Both the position numbers and the translations under genes were made by a program. The notes beneath the pieces were generated by a model, which worked only from the letters and a program-made list of their open reading frames with translations, had not been told where the DNA came from and searched no databases. From Halorientalis marina (GTDB taxonomy: Archaea; Halobacteriota; Halobacteria; Halobacteriales; Haloarculaceae), in contig NZ_CP095487.1 of NCBI RefSeq assembly GCF_023028345.1, positions 2,604,001-2,668,000 of the forward strand: a DNA stretch of 64,000 nt. The letters are read 5' to 3'. Positions 9,020-17,199 of this stretch are shown piece after piece; the stretch's first letter is position 1, and each line of letters begins with the position of its first letter.

Positions 9020-9724
9020 CTACTGATCCCGGAGCCGGTCGAGAACCGGAATCTCGGCGATTCGGTCCTCGTCGAGCAGGTCCCAGTCGATCCCGACAGG
9101 ACTGCCGGACGCACCCGTCTCGACGGTCCGCTCCGGCGTCACGACGAGGTCCATCGGCACGTCGTGCGCGGCCGTCGGGAGGTCGTCGTCGACGACCTGC
9201 AGCTCGTGGACCGTCGTCGCGACCGGCGTTTCCGCGTCGACCAGCCCGAGTTCGGTCAGCACCGCGTATTCGAGGTCGCTGTACCCCTCGCCCTTCCCGA
9301 TCCGGGCGCCGTCCTCGGTGACGGCGACGCTCCCGGAGACCACGAGGTCGATGCCGTCGACGGCCTCGGGACCGACCTGTTCGCCGAGTTCCTCTGACCC
9401 GGAGAGCGTGGTGGCGTGGTCTATGTCGTCGATCTCGGCCGGGTCGAGCCGGCGAAACGCGTCCGCGTCCCGCAGTCGCGGGACGGCCATGTAGACGACC
9501 TTGCCCGCGGCCAGCGCCCGCTTTCTGATCGGTCGTTGTGGCGAGTCAGGGTTGGCCTTGATGGCGTCGGCCGCCGCCCACGCGTCGGTTGCGGCCAGCC
9601 GCTCGGCCCCGGGCTCGGCCCCGGCGAAGTTCGGGATCCGCCCGTGGGGTGGGAACGGGAACCGTGCGTCACCGCTGTCCTCGAGGGCGTCCCAGATCCG
9701 CTCGCGAACCGCCTGCTTGTCCAT
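9020..9724 (-). CDS. 5-formyltetrahydrofolate cyclo-ligase-like protein
   Basis: This 234-residue protein belongs to the MTHFS (COG0212) family, which converts 5-formyl-THF to methenyl-THF using ATP. Visible family features are the basic RPIRKRALAAGKVVYMAVPRL region (about 70-90) and the glycine-rich loop GKGEGYSDLEYAVLTELGLV (about 150-170), followed by a TTVHELQVVDDDLPTAAHDVPMD segment that matches the end of the fold. The loop reads G-x-G-x-GYSD rather than the bacterial GYYD, as in archaeal relatives, so the exact substrate is uncertain. The frame stays open far upstream (to 10177), but the ATG at 9724 begins the recognisable protein. Confidence 0.75.
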   Translation of the reverse strand: MDKQAVRERIWDALEDSGDARFPFPPHGRIPNFAGAEPGAERLAATDAWAAADAIKANPDSPQRPIRKRALAAGKVVYMAVPRLRDADAFRRLDPAEIDDIDHATTLSGSEELGEQVGPEAVDGIDLVVSGSVAVTEDGARIGKGEGYSDLEYAVLTELGLVDAETPVATTVHELQVVDDDLPTAAHDVPMDLVVTPERTVETGASGSPVGIDWDLLDEDRIAEIPVLDRLRDQ

Positions 9725-9830
9725 ACCCCTGCTGTGGACGGGACCGATAAAAGCGACGAGGGTCGACTTAAACCGACCACGATACGTTCGCACCACAGCC
9801 AGGTGCCTCCGGTCACTGCGTGGGAACGAG

Positions 9831-10007
9831 ATGGCGGCGAGCGACGACACCGAACGAGGACGCATCGAGGGGGACAGAGCGGGTGGACAGGCGGCGCACG
9901 GACCGCGCGTGACCGCCCACAGGAGCGGGGACAAACTCGTGCTGGCGGAATCGGGGAGCGGCGATGGATGGCTGGCATCCGATGTGGCCGTCACGGTCCA
10001 TCGGTAG
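9831..10007 (+). CDS. Small acidic haloarchaeal protein (58 aa), putative
   Basis: This ORF begins at an ATG and ends in a beta-type segment (SGDKLVLAESGSGDGWLASDVAVTV) that resembles a family of tiny haloarchaeal proteins with the pattern D-G-x-L-V-I-Y-x-x-x-x-x-x-A-W-I-x-S-D. The first half is polar and low in complexity. It lies divergently from the cyclo-ligase-like gene and upstream of a membrane protein gene. I rate it as likely real but unproven, because GC-rich DNA produces many spurious frames. Confidence 0.5.
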   Translation: MAASDDTERGRIEGDRAGGQAAHGPRVTAHRSGDKLVLAESGSGDGWLASDVAVTVHR

Positions 10008-10045
10008 CCACCAGAGCTAAGCGAACGGTCGTCGACGCCTCGGGT

Positions 10046-10429
10046 ATGGCAGCGATACCTGCACAGTCGGTTCCGGTGAGTGGCTCGCTCGTCACCTTCG
10101 TCGTCAGCCTGCTCGTCGGTGGGCTGGGGGTCTACGTCGGCGCGAGCGTGCTGGCCGACGAGGACGACTACGGTCACGCCGTCGTCACGGCGCTCGTGGG
10201 GGCGCTGGTCTGGGCCATCGCCGCGGCCCTGCTGGGGTGGATTCCCCTCGTCGGCCCGTTCGTCGGCCTGCTGGCCTACCTGGCCGTCATCAAGTGGCGG
10301 TACCGCGGGGGATGGCTCACGGCGGCCGGCATCGCGCTGGTTGCCTGGATCGCGTCACTGGCGGTCATGTCGATCCTCGCCTCGGCCGGTGTCGGCGCCT
10401 TCGACGTGATCGGCGTCCCGGGAATCTGA
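10046..10429 (+). CDS. Small membrane protein, four helices
   Basis: This 127-residue protein is mostly hydrophobic, with about four transmembrane helices (roughly 12-32, 42-65, 66-85 and 95-117) and short charged loops (ADEDDYGH, KWRYRGG). No catalytic residues or signal sequence are apparent. It resembles small haloarchaeal membrane proteins of unknown role. The start is the ATG at 10046, which gives a compact first helix; the frame itself is open from 9416. Confidence 0.65.
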   Translation: MAAIPAQSVPVSGSLVTFVVSLLVGGLGVYVGASVLADEDDYGHAVVTALVGALVWAIAAALLGWIPLVGPFVGLLAYLAVIKWRYRGGWLTAAGIALVAWIASLAVMSILASAGVGAFDVIGVPGI

Positions 10430-10434
10430 TCGGC

Positions 10435-10608
10435 CTACTGGTCTATCGCGCCGCAGGCGCGACACCGACTGTCCTTGATTTCTGGATCGTAGACGAGGCT
10501 TCCCTCCGCACAGTGGCGACAGGACATGTAGCTCGCCGACATACCGTAGCGGGGACCGTCTGGTTCGATCGTCGATACCGTTTCGGGGGGCGTTTCTTCA
10601 ACGCTCAT
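10435..10608 (-). CDS. Small zinc-ribbon protein (57 aa)
   Basis: Read on the minus strand this is a 57-residue ORF with two CxxC knuckles: CRHC at residues 30-33 and CRAC at 49-52, separated by 15 residues. That is a classic zinc ribbon of the type seen in many tiny haloarchaeal proteins. The N-terminal 25 residues are acidic and probably disordered. The role is unknown; such proteins often act in nucleic-acid or protein binding. It ends 5 bp from the stop of the convergent membrane protein gene. Confidence 0.72.
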   Translation of the reverse strand: MSVEETPPETVSTIEPDGPRYGMSASYMSCRHCAEGSLVYDPEIKDSRCRACGAIDQ

Positions 10609-10874
10609 GTTATTACCATACTTCCACCTATACTAAAAACTTCTGTGTGTACGTCTCCTAGATACCTTATATTGTGTACAATCATATCCCTATCTGCGGT
10701 ATTAGAACAAGTATGTATTTTTCTTTGTCTGGTTCGTCGGAACGGTCAGTTTCGGCTCGCACAACGGGGTTGCAGTCGACGGTCGGCCACCCTGGCGTCG
10801 GAAAGTGAAAGGAGCCGTCGAAAACGGAAAGCTGTCCGTCGACGGCGGTGTCACTCACACGAGGTTCGTGAGCA

Positions 10875-10896
10875 TGCCCGGGGAGGGCTCCGAACC
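10875..10896 (-). repeat. att-like duplicate of the tRNA-Met 3' end
   Basis: These 22 bp are identical to 11029-11050, which is the 3' end of tRNA-Met (discriminator base, 3' acceptor strand and most of the T arm). The copy has the same orientation and lies 154 bp beyond the tRNA end, as an attachment-site duplicate would. Confidence 0.65.
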
Positions 10897-10898
10897 AC

Positions 10899-10917
10899 GG
10901 AAAATCGGAGATTTTCC
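10899..10917. repeat. Perfect hairpin, 8-bp stem, GGA loop
   Basis: GGAAAATC and GATTTTCC flank a GGA loop. It lies immediately next to the duplicated tRNA fragment. It may be a terminator or protein-binding site. Confidence 0.5.
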
Positions 10918-11028
10918 TCCATCACACTCGCTCCCGCTGGTCGCTCGTGTGATACCTACGGGTTCTCCGCGACCCGCGAGCATTTTCCGTGGCTGTCGCT
11001 CACACGAGGTTCGCGACGTAACGGAAAA

Positions 11029-11169
11029 TGCCCGGGGAGGGCTCCGAACCCTCGATCTCCGCATGTCCCAGGTTCGAGGCTCGACGGGCCTCGCGGGACC
11101 GGGAGCGTCGCCGCGTGAGTCTCGACAACCCTATGAGTGCGGCGCTATGTCCAGCTAAGCCACCCGGGC
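11029..11169 (-). tRNA. Elongator tRNA-Met (CAU) with a 67-nt intron
   Basis: On the minus strand the 5' exon is 11169-11132 (38 nt, starting GCCCGGG and ending in the anticodon loop CTCATA) and the 3' exon is 11064-11029 (36 nt, starting ATGCGG and ending CCCGGGC plus discriminator A). The acceptor stem pairs perfectly, the anticodon stem is CCGCA/TGCGG and the T arm is GAGGG-TTCGGAG-CCCTC. The intron (11131-11065) sits between positions 37 and 38, the canonical archaeal site cut by the bulge-helix-bulge endonuclease. Introns in elongator tRNA-Met are known in haloarchaea, so this is the elongator and not the initiator tRNA. A TATA-like GGTTAAAG lies upstream near 11197. Confidence 0.9.
11065..11131 (-). 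other. tRNA-Met intron
   Basis: This is the 67-nt GC-rich intron inserted one base 3' of the CAU anticodon. Its removal restores a normal 7-nt anticodon loop and a 74-nt tRNA. Confidence 0.85.
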
Positions 11170-11292
11170 GCACTCGATTCTTGAGGAGTGGCCGTCTTTA
11201 ACCTTCCCATCTTCTGGAACCACGGGAGGGAGTGACAGTCGGCGCAGTGCCGCTTGCGGTCGTCTCGCCGCTCGGCGCCCGCGATTCACCCG

Positions 11293-11303
11293 CGGATTTA
11301 AGC
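11293..11303 (+). promoter_or_regulatory. TATA box of the PH-like/coiled-coil gene
   Basis: CGGATTTAAGC lies about 28 bp upstream of the ATG at 11327, which fits a leaderless transcript. Confidence 0.5.
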
Positions 11304-11326
11304 CGCCCGCGAGGTACACCTGGGGT

Positions 11327-12385
11327 ATGGAGATCCCGAACCTCGTCCGGCAGTCGCTCGGGGGCGAGGAGATCGAGGCCGGCGTCAACCTCGGTGACGA
11401 GGACCTGGTCTGTCTCACGCCGACCCGAACGCTCCTCTACCGGGCCGAGGGGCTGTTGAGCGACGAGAAAGTCGAGGAGTACCCACACGAGATCGAGCGC
11501 CTCGACGTCAAGGAAGGCCGCCGCAAGACGAAGTTCGTCGTCGAGTACGTCGACGGGACACGCTCGTTCAGCGTCCCGGCGAATCGGGACCAGCAGGCAC
11601 TCGAACTGTTCATGACCGGCGTCCTCCGCGGCGCCGAAGTCGCCGAGGCCGACGAGTCGGTCGTCGGCGCGTTCCGCTTCTCCGAACTCGCCCTGTTCGT
11701 CACCGAGGCCCGCGTCGTCAAACACATCGGCTCGTCGGTCTGGTCCGACGACCACGAGGTCTACGACTTCGACGCCCTGACCGGCCTGGAGTTCGAGCGC
11801 GCCAGCGTCGCCACCGAGGTCGTCCTCGAAGTCGACGGCCGTCCACAGCGCATCAAGACGCCCAACGACCGCGCCCGGAAGGTCCAGCAGGTCGTCGAAA
11901 ACGCCGTCTTCGACTACTACGGCGTCGACTCGCTCGATGCGCTCAACGACCGGATCGGGGCCGACGACGACGCAGGGACGGCCCAAGCGGACCCGGGCGG
12001 AACCGACGCCGGCGGCGACGACATCGACCTCGGCGGCGGGATCGACCCGCTCACCACGGGCGAGGACGACGGGAGCGACGCGCAGACCGGGGGGACGACG
12101 ACCGACGAAACGACGACGGCGACGACCGGTTCGGACGCCGCCAGCGACTCGGACCAGGGCGGGAACGGTCGCGCCGGGAGTCGCTCGGCCGGGACGAGTG
12201 CGACGACGAGGTCCACGGCGTCGCCCGACGCTTCGGCGGCCGAGTCGGTCGACGCCGCGGAGATCGCCGCGATGCGCGAACAACTGGACGAACTCACGGC
12301 CGCGGTCGACGAACAGCACGAGCTCATCCGGAAGCAACAGCAGACCATCGAGAAGCTCATCGAGGAGCTCCGAAAGGGCCGCTAA
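11327..12385 (+). CDS. Haloarchaeal protein with paired PH-like domains and C-terminal coiled coil
   Basis: This 352-residue soluble protein begins MEIPNLVRQSLGGEEIEAGV and has two beta-rich segments that look like tandem PH-like (bPH) modules (about 20-100 and 105-200, each with a LVCLTPTRTLLYR or LALFVTEARVVKHIG strand). A Gly/Asp/Thr-rich low-complexity linker (about 205-310) follows, then a coiled coil (about 310-350, AAMREQLDELTAAVDEQHELI). From memory it matches a haloarchaea-wide family of unknown function (DUF7115). The architecture suggests an oligomeric scaffold or membrane-proximal adaptor. No operon partner is visible. Confidence 0.65.
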   Translation: MEIPNLVRQSLGGEEIEAGVNLGDEDLVCLTPTRTLLYRAEGLLSDEKVEEYPHEIERLDVKEGRRKTKFVVEYVDGTRSFSVPANRDQQALELFMTGVLRGAEVAEADESVVGAFRFSELALFVTEARVVKHIGSSVWSDDHEVYDFDALTGLEFERASVATEVVLEVDGRPQRIKTPNDRARKVQQVVENAVFDYYGVDSLDALNDRIGADDDAGTAQADPGGTDAGGDDIDLGGGIDPLTTGEDDGSDAQTGGTTTDETTTATTGSDAASDSDQGGNGRAGSRSAGTSATTRSTASPDASAAESVDAAEIAAMREQLDELTAAVDEQHELIRKQQQTIEKLIEELRKGR

Positions 12386-12418
12386 CCACGCTCGCCGGCC
12401 CCTCCAGCCCCGCCGGAC

Positions 12419-12778
12419 TCACTCGCGGCCAGTGACTTTCCTGATACACGACGACCCGAAGGGGCCGTGTTCGCCGGCGTCGAAATCGATGAAGTAGCCG
12501 GTCGAGAGGCCGGCGCCACAGCGCTGGCAGGTGAACTCCCCCTCCTTGGTGATCACGTCCGCCTCGAAACTGACGTAGTCGCGAGTCCGGGGGGCGACGA
12601 CGCCGTCCTCGCGGTCGACGATGCCGCGTGCCTCGGCGGTGTCCAGTATCTCGCGCTGGATCGCCGGGTCGGTGGTGATCGTCTCGATCCGGTCCATGGC
12701 GGCGGCGACGCTCAACTGCTCGTGTTCGAGGCAGGCGAGCAGTTCGAGGCCCAGTTCCACGGGGTCGTCGGCTGGCAC
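12419..12778 (-). CDS. Haloarchaeal DUF5830-type protein with a CxxC motif
   Basis: This 119-residue protein matches from memory the DUF5830 family. The N-terminal half is helical (PVELGLELLACLEHEQLSVAAAMDRIETI) and resembles a small winged-helix fold. The C-terminal half has CQRC (84-87) and a single later Cys in GPFGSSCIRKVTGRE, suggesting a metal- or redox-binding site. The start is a GTG at 12778; the frame is open further upstream, but the family begins here. It is convergent with the PH-like gene. Function is unknown. Confidence 0.65.
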   Translation of the reverse strand: MPADDPVELGLELLACLEHEQLSVAAAMDRIETITTDPAIQREILDTAEARGIVDREDGVVAPRTRDYVSFEADVITKEGEFTCQRCGAGLSTGYFIDFDAGEHGPFGSSCIRKVTGRE

Positions 12779-12856
12779 GGGCGACGATGCGAGCGCCGCG
12801 AGCGTAAGCCTGACGACCACAAGAGGTTTCCCGGCCCGGACGCTGACGGTGGATAG

Positions 12857-13510
12857 ATGCGCGAGTCGACACGACGCGGCCTGCTCGGTGCCGGAGTCGT
12901 CGGCGGCGTCGCGGCCGCTGGGGCGGTCCTGCTCTCGCCCGCGGCGGTCCTCGACGGACTGACGACGCTGTCGGCCCGCCCGGCCCTGTTCGCGTCGGCG
13001 CTCGTCGCGGTCTATCTCCTGCGCCCGCTCGTCTTCTGGCCGATCAGCGCCGTCTCCCTGCTGGTCGGGTTCGTCTACGGCCCGGCAGTCGGCGTCCCCG
13101 TCGCGCTCGTCGGTTCCGTCGGGACCTGTGTCCCGCCCTTCCTCGCGGGTCACTACGCCCGCAGTGGCGGGTTCGGCGGGGTACTCTGCCGACGTGGGGA
13201 ACGACTGGTCGACGTGACCGGCGGCGTCCGCGGGGTCGCGGCGGGCCATCTCGCGCCGCTTCCGGTCGACCCAGTCTCCTACGCGGCAGGCATGGCGGAC
13301 GTGTCCCCGCGGTCGTTCCTCCTCGGGACCGCGCTCGGCGAACTCCCGTGGGTCGTCGCCGCCGTCGTCGCCGGGAGTTCGATGCGGTCGCTCTCGCTCC
13401 GGGGCGCCGACGCGGGACTCCCGCTGGTCGTCGGGGCGGCGGCGCTCGCGGTCCTGCTCGTCGCGGGCCCGGCCTACCGACACCTGCGCGGGCGCGGCGA
13501 CCCCGTTTGA
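12857..13510 (+). CDS. TVP38/TMEM64 (VTT-domain) membrane protein
   Basis: This 217-residue integral membrane protein carries the VTT/DedA-like core: an amphipathic re-entrant segment with FWPISAVSLLVGFVYGPAVGVPVALVGSVG (about 71-100), a charged RRGERLVDV loop, and the PVSYAAGMADVSPRSFLLGTALGELPW segment (about 140-166). Relatives act in lipid scrambling and envelope homeostasis. An N-terminal RRGLLGAG segment resembles a twin-arginine start but is more likely the first membrane helix. It is convergent with the six-PAS kinase (4 bp between stops). Confidence 0.78.
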   Translation: MRESTRRGLLGAGVVGGVAAAGAVLLSPAAVLDGLTTLSARPALFASALVAVYLLRPLVFWPISAVSLLVGFVYGPAVGVPVALVGSVGTCVPPFLAGHYARSGGFGGVLCRRGERLVDVTGGVRGVAAGHLAPLPVDPVSYAAGMADVSPRSFLLGTALGELPWVVAAVVAGSSMRSLSLRGADAGLPLVVGAAALAVLLVAGPAYRHLRGRGDPV

Positions 13511-13514
13511 CACC

Positions 13515-16500
13515 TCAGACGACGATCTCGAACCGGGCCCCGCCGTCCTCGCTCTCTGTGATCGTGAGTTCCCAGTCGTGTGCGGAGACGATGTTCTCGA
13601 CGATAGAGAGGCCGAACCCGGTCCCCTCCCGGCTCGTGGAGTAGCCGTGTTCGAGTATCCGGTCGCGTTGCTCCGGCGGCACCCCCGGACCGTCGTCGGC
13701 GACGTAGAAACCGGCGTCGTCCGCGAGCGAATCCACGGTGACGGTCACGTCCCGGCCGCCGTGCTCGACCGCGTTCCGGTAGAGGTTCTCGAACAGGGCC
13801 TGGAGCCGGTCGCCGTCGGCGACTACCGTCCCGGGGTCGTTCAGGACGAGGGTCGCGTCGACGGTGTCGACACCACGCCACGCGCTGTCGGCGACCCCGG
13901 CGAGGTCGGTCGGCTCGGTCTCGCTGACGGCCCGGCCCTCCCGGGCGAGCGTGAGGAGGTCCTCGACGAGCCGGCGCATCCGGGAGACGGAGTCGAGCGC
14001 GTGGTCGAGGTTCGACCCGTCGCCGGTCTCGCGGGCCATCTCGATGCGGCCCTCGATGACGTTCAGCGGGTTCCGAAGGTCGTGAGAGACGACGCTGGCG
14101 AACTGTTCGAGCCGGCGTTCGCGCTGTTTTCGCTCGGTGATGTCCCGGACGACACCGGCGGTACCCCGGAAGTTCCCGTCCTCGTCGAAGGGGAGCAGTG
14201 CCATGTGGTTCTCGCAGGGCGTCCGCTCGCCGGTCTCGGCGAGGAGGTCCATCTCGAACGTCGCGTTCGAGCAGTCGCTCCGCAGGAGTTCGCGGTTGAG
14301 TTCCCGGCCCCTCGCCGCGTCCTCGTCGTCGATGATCTCGGAGATGTGTTTCCCGACCAGTTCGTCGGGTGAGCGCCCGGTGAGGTCCTCGATAGCGTCG
14401 TTGATGAACGTGATGTCGCCGTCCCCGTCGAGGGCGTACACGGGGTCGCCGACGGCCTGGATGATCGTCTCGTAGCGCTCCAGTTCCCGCTCGCGTTCCT
14501 TCCGTTCGGAGATGTCCCGGATGACGCCCACCGACCCGGTGTAGTTCCCGTCGCCGTCAGTCAGGACGCCGATCTTGTCCTCGTTGATAGTCCGCTCGCC
14601 GTCGGGCGCGATGGCCTCCATCTCGAAGGTGGCCCACTTCCGGTCGTCGTCGGCGACGAGGTCGGCGACGAGGCCGGAGCCCGTTTCGACGTCTTCCGCC
14701 GGCATGAACGTCGAGACGGGCTCGCCGACGATCTCCTCGCGGGGGCAGTCGAGGTGGTCGGCCATCGCCTCGTTAGCCATCGAGATCGTCCCGTCGGGCT
14801 CCAGGGCGTACATCGGGTCCCCCACGTTCTCGACGAGCAGTTCGTAGCGCTCCAGTTCCAGCTCGCGTTCCTTGTGCTCGGTGATGTCCCGGAGGACACC
14901 CACGGTCCCCTCCAGCCGTCCGGACCGGTCGGTCAAGAGTGCGATGTCGATCTCGAACACGCGGTCGTCGGGGGTGGCCGAGGCCTCGAAGATAGCGCGG
15001 TCGCGGTCGTCGTCCAGGAGCGCCCTGATCTCCTCGCGGCCGCGCTCGACGGTCTCGGACACGAGCAGGTCGCTCACGTGTGTTCCGGTCACCTCGTCCG
15101 TCGAGTCCGCGCCGACCACGTCCGCCATCGCCTCGTTGACCATCGTGAGGTGGCCCCGGTCGTCCAGCGCGTACACGGGATCGCCCGCGGCCTGCATGAT
15201 CGTCCGGTACTGTCTGAGTTCCAGTTCCCGCTCTTTGCGTTCGGTCACCTCGCGGATGACACCAACGGACCCGTCGAGCGTCCCGTCGTCGGCCACCAGC
15301 GGCGTCATGTTCGTCTCGTAGCGGCGGGTCTCGCCGTCGAGTCCGAGGGAGAACTCGAAGCGACCCCAGTCCCGCTCGTCCGACGCCACCAGGTCGTGCA
15401 GGATCGCACTGCCGCGCTCGAAGTCCACGTCGTCCATCGCTTCGGTCATGTGTGTCCCCTCGATCCGCTCTCGGGAGTACTCGGCGTGCTCCACGAACGC
15501 CTCGTTGACCATCTCGAGGTACCCGGACTCGTCGGCGACGTACATCGGGTCCCCGACCGTCTCGACGAGAGTCCGGTAGCGCTCCAGTTCCCGTTCGCGT
15601 TCGCGCCGCGTCGTGACGTCCCGCGCGACCCCGATGATGCCACCGAACGCCCCGTCGTCCTCGAACCGAACCAGGCGGAGGTCGATGGTCCGGGTAGTGT
15701 CGTCGACGACCTGGTCGTACTCGATGCTGGCCCGACTCCGGTCGCCCCGGCCGAGTTCGTCGATGAGTCGCTCGAACTCCGCGTGGGTGCCGGTGTCCGT
15801 CTGGTCGGCGAACAGCCCGGTTCCGGCGCCGACGACCGTCTCGCGGTCGAATCCGGTGGCCTCCAGGAAGGCGTCGTTGACGAACTCGAACTCGCCGTCG
15901 ATGTCGAGGATGAACGCGGCGTCGTCCATCGTCTCGACGATGCGCTCGTACTTCCGACGGGACCGCTGGGCGCGCTTCCGCTCGGTGATGTCGGTGATGA
16001 AGCCCTCCAGGGCGACGAGGTCGTCGCCGTCGTAGACGCCCCGGCCCTGCTCCCAGACCCACTTCACCTCGTCGTCCGCCGTCCGGATGCGGTAGGTGAC
16101 CTCGAACGGTTCGCGGGCGTCGAGTGCCGCCTGGACGTCGTCCCACATCGTCCCGGCGTCGTCCTCGTGGAGCACATCCGGCCCCCACCGGACGCTGCCG
16201 TCCTCCAGCAGTTCGGGGTCGTAGCCGGTGAGGTCTCGACAGCCGTCGCTGACGAACTCCATGGGCCAGTCGGGTTCGTTGCACGCCCGGTAGACCATCC
16301 CCGGGAGGTTGGAGACGAGCGTCGAGAACATCCGCTCGCTCTCCTCCAGGGCCTGTTTGGCGCGATTCTCCGCGACCGCCCGCTCGATGCGGTTCGCGAG
16401 AACCGTGTACTGGTCGGTACCGGTGCCCTTCTGGAGGTACTCGGTCACGCCCGCCGAGATGGCCTCGCTCGCGATCTCCTCGCTGCCCTTGCCGGTGAAG

Positions 16501-16760
16501 AGCACGAACGGGAGGTCCGAGTGTGCAGATCGGACGGCCTCCAGGAAATCGAGGCCGTCCTTTCCGGGCATATCGTAGTCGCTGACGACACAGTCGACGT
16601 CGGCGGCGGCGAGTCGGTGCAGGCCATCGTCCGCACTGGTCTCGGTGACCACCTCGAACCGGTCGTGTTCCTCCTCGAGAAAGAGGGCCGCCGTCTCGGC
16701 CAGGTCGGGATCGTCGTCCACGTGCAACACCCGGATCGGTTCCCTGCCTGTACTGCTCAT
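13515..16760 (-). CDS. Hybrid sensor histidine kinase: receiver, six PAS domains, HisKA/HATPase
   Basis: This is a 1081-residue cytoplasmic kinase with no membrane helix. The order is a response-regulator receiver (about 8-125, phospho-acceptor Asp in VSDYDMPGKDG), six PAS domains ending each time in a D/E-I/V-T-E-R-K/R motif (about 143-262, 268-392, 393-513, 514-635, 636-757 and 758-880), then HisKA with the phosphorylated His in SHDLRNPLN and HATPase_c with NLYRNAVEHG, VADDGPGVP and GTGFGLSIV. PAS 3 to 6 are very alike and look like internal duplications. It senses cytoplasmic cues (redox, light or small ligands), and its output regulator is not adjacent. The receiver is of the same type as that of the kinase at 42.4 kb. 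Confidence 0.9.
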   Translation of the reverse strand: MSSTGREPIRVLHVDDDPDLAETAALFLEEEHDRFEVVTETSADDGLHRLAAADVDCVVSDYDMPGKDGLDFLEAVRSAHSDLPFVLFTGKGSEEIASEAISAGVTEYLQKGTGTDQYTVLANRIERAVAENRAKQALEESERMFSTLVSNLPGMVYRACNEPDWPMEFVSDGCRDLTGYDPELLEDGSVRWGPDVLHEDDAGTMWDDVQAALDAREPFEVTYRIRTADDEVKWVWEQGRGVYDGDDLVALEGFITDITERKRAQRSRRKYERIVETMDDAAFILDIDGEFEFVNDAFLEATGFDRETVVGAGTGLFADQTDTGTHAEFERLIDELGRGDRSRASIEYDQVVDDTTRTIDLRLVRFEDDGAFGGIIGVARDVTTRRERERELERYRTLVETVGDPMYVADESGYLEMVNEAFVEHAEYSRERIEGTHMTEAMDDVDFERGSAILHDLVASDERDWGRFEFSLGLDGETRRYETNMTPLVADDGTLDGSVGVIREVTERKERELELRQYRTIMQAAGDPVYALDDRGHLTMVNEAMADVVGADSTDEVTGTHVSDLLVSETVERGREEIRALLDDDRDRAIFEASATPDDRVFEIDIALLTDRSGRLEGTVGVLRDITEHKERELELERYELLVENVGDPMYALEPDGTISMANEAMADHLDCPREEIVGEPVSTFMPAEDVETGSGLVADLVADDDRKWATFEMEAIAPDGERTINEDKIGVLTDGDGNYTGSVGVIRDISERKERERELERYETIIQAVGDPVYALDGDGDITFINDAIEDLTGRSPDELVGKHISEIIDDEDAARGRELNRELLRSDCSNATFEMDLLAETGERTPCENHMALLPFDEDGNFRGTAGVVRDITERKQRERRLEQFASVVSHDLRNPLNVIEGRIEMARETGDGSNLDHALDSVSRMRRLVEDLLTLAREGRAVSETEPTDLAGVADSAWRGVDTVDATLVLNDPGTVVADGDRLQALFENLYRNAVEHGGRDVTVTVDSLADDAGFYVADDGPGVPPEQRDRILEHGYSTSREGTGFGLSIVENIVSAHDWELTITESEDGGARFEIVV

Positions 16761-16827
16761 AGAGTTCGGTGTCGCCGAAACTCAATAAATCCCGTACCGG
16801 AAAGTATCAGTTCGTGTAATCGGGGAC

Positions 16828-17067
16828 TCAGTAGAACGTGTCCGAACAGTCGTAGACGACGCCGTGTTCGGGACAGACGTACTTGCAGTGGCGGTGAATC
16901 ATCGGGCGGTCGCAATGAGGACAGGGACGCCCACCCGTGTCCGAGGCCGTGTCGCTGGCCGCGTCACCGTCGGCGGCCCTGGACTCGGTAGCCCCGTCGC
17001 TCGCCGCCCCAGCCGTGGCCGCCTCCGTTTCGTCGGAGCCGTCCGCATCGCCGCGCGCGTCGCTCAT
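16828..17067 (-). CDS. HVO_2523-type small zinc-finger protein
   Basis: This 79-residue protein has a long acidic low-complexity N-terminus and a conserved C-terminal zinc-binding module (CPHCDRPMIHRHCKYVCPEHG followed by VVYDCSDTFY). The Cys/His pattern and ending match a small zinc-finger family widespread in haloarchaea (HVO_2523 type). The start is the ATG at 17067. Its role is unknown. It is divergent from the methionine-rich protein gene. Confidence 0.75.
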   Translation of the reverse strand: MSDARGDADGSDETEAATAGAASDGATESRAADGDAASDTASDTGGRPCPHCDRPMIHRHCKYVCPEHGVVYDCSDTFY

Positions 17068-17167
17068 GCACCACACTCGGGGCCCCACACCCTTGGCAAC
17101 TCCGGTCGAATTCTAGAACCATACCGAACGGAGTTTGTCCGGAACCTATCCGGAGTTCGGAAAATCG

Positions 17168-17175
17168 GTTTATGT
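17168..17175 (+). promoter_or_regulatory. TATA-like box of the Met-rich/molybdoenzyme pair
   Basis: GTTTATGT lies about 27 bp upstream of the ATG at 17200. It is the only promoter-like site before the two adjacent genes. Confidence 0.45.
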
Positions 17176-17199
17176 GGGTCAGTGGTCGTCCCGAGTGCG

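Larger units (their letters stand above)
10609..11028. other. Repeat-rich intergenic region downstream of tRNA-Met
   Basis: No gene is visible. The first 120 bp are unusually AT-rich and may contain the promoter of the zinc-ribbon gene. The rest holds a second copy of the tRNA-Met 3' end, two copies of a 24-bp block containing CTCACACGAGGTTCG, several copies of ACGGAAAAT in both orientations and a perfect 8-bp-stem hairpin. It looks like the scar of a former integrated element. Confidence 0.6.

Noticed and set aside
14754..16991. 745-residue frame opposite the six-PAS kinase
   Set aside because: Antisense shadow; repeat-like segments only mirror the PAS repeats of the real gene.
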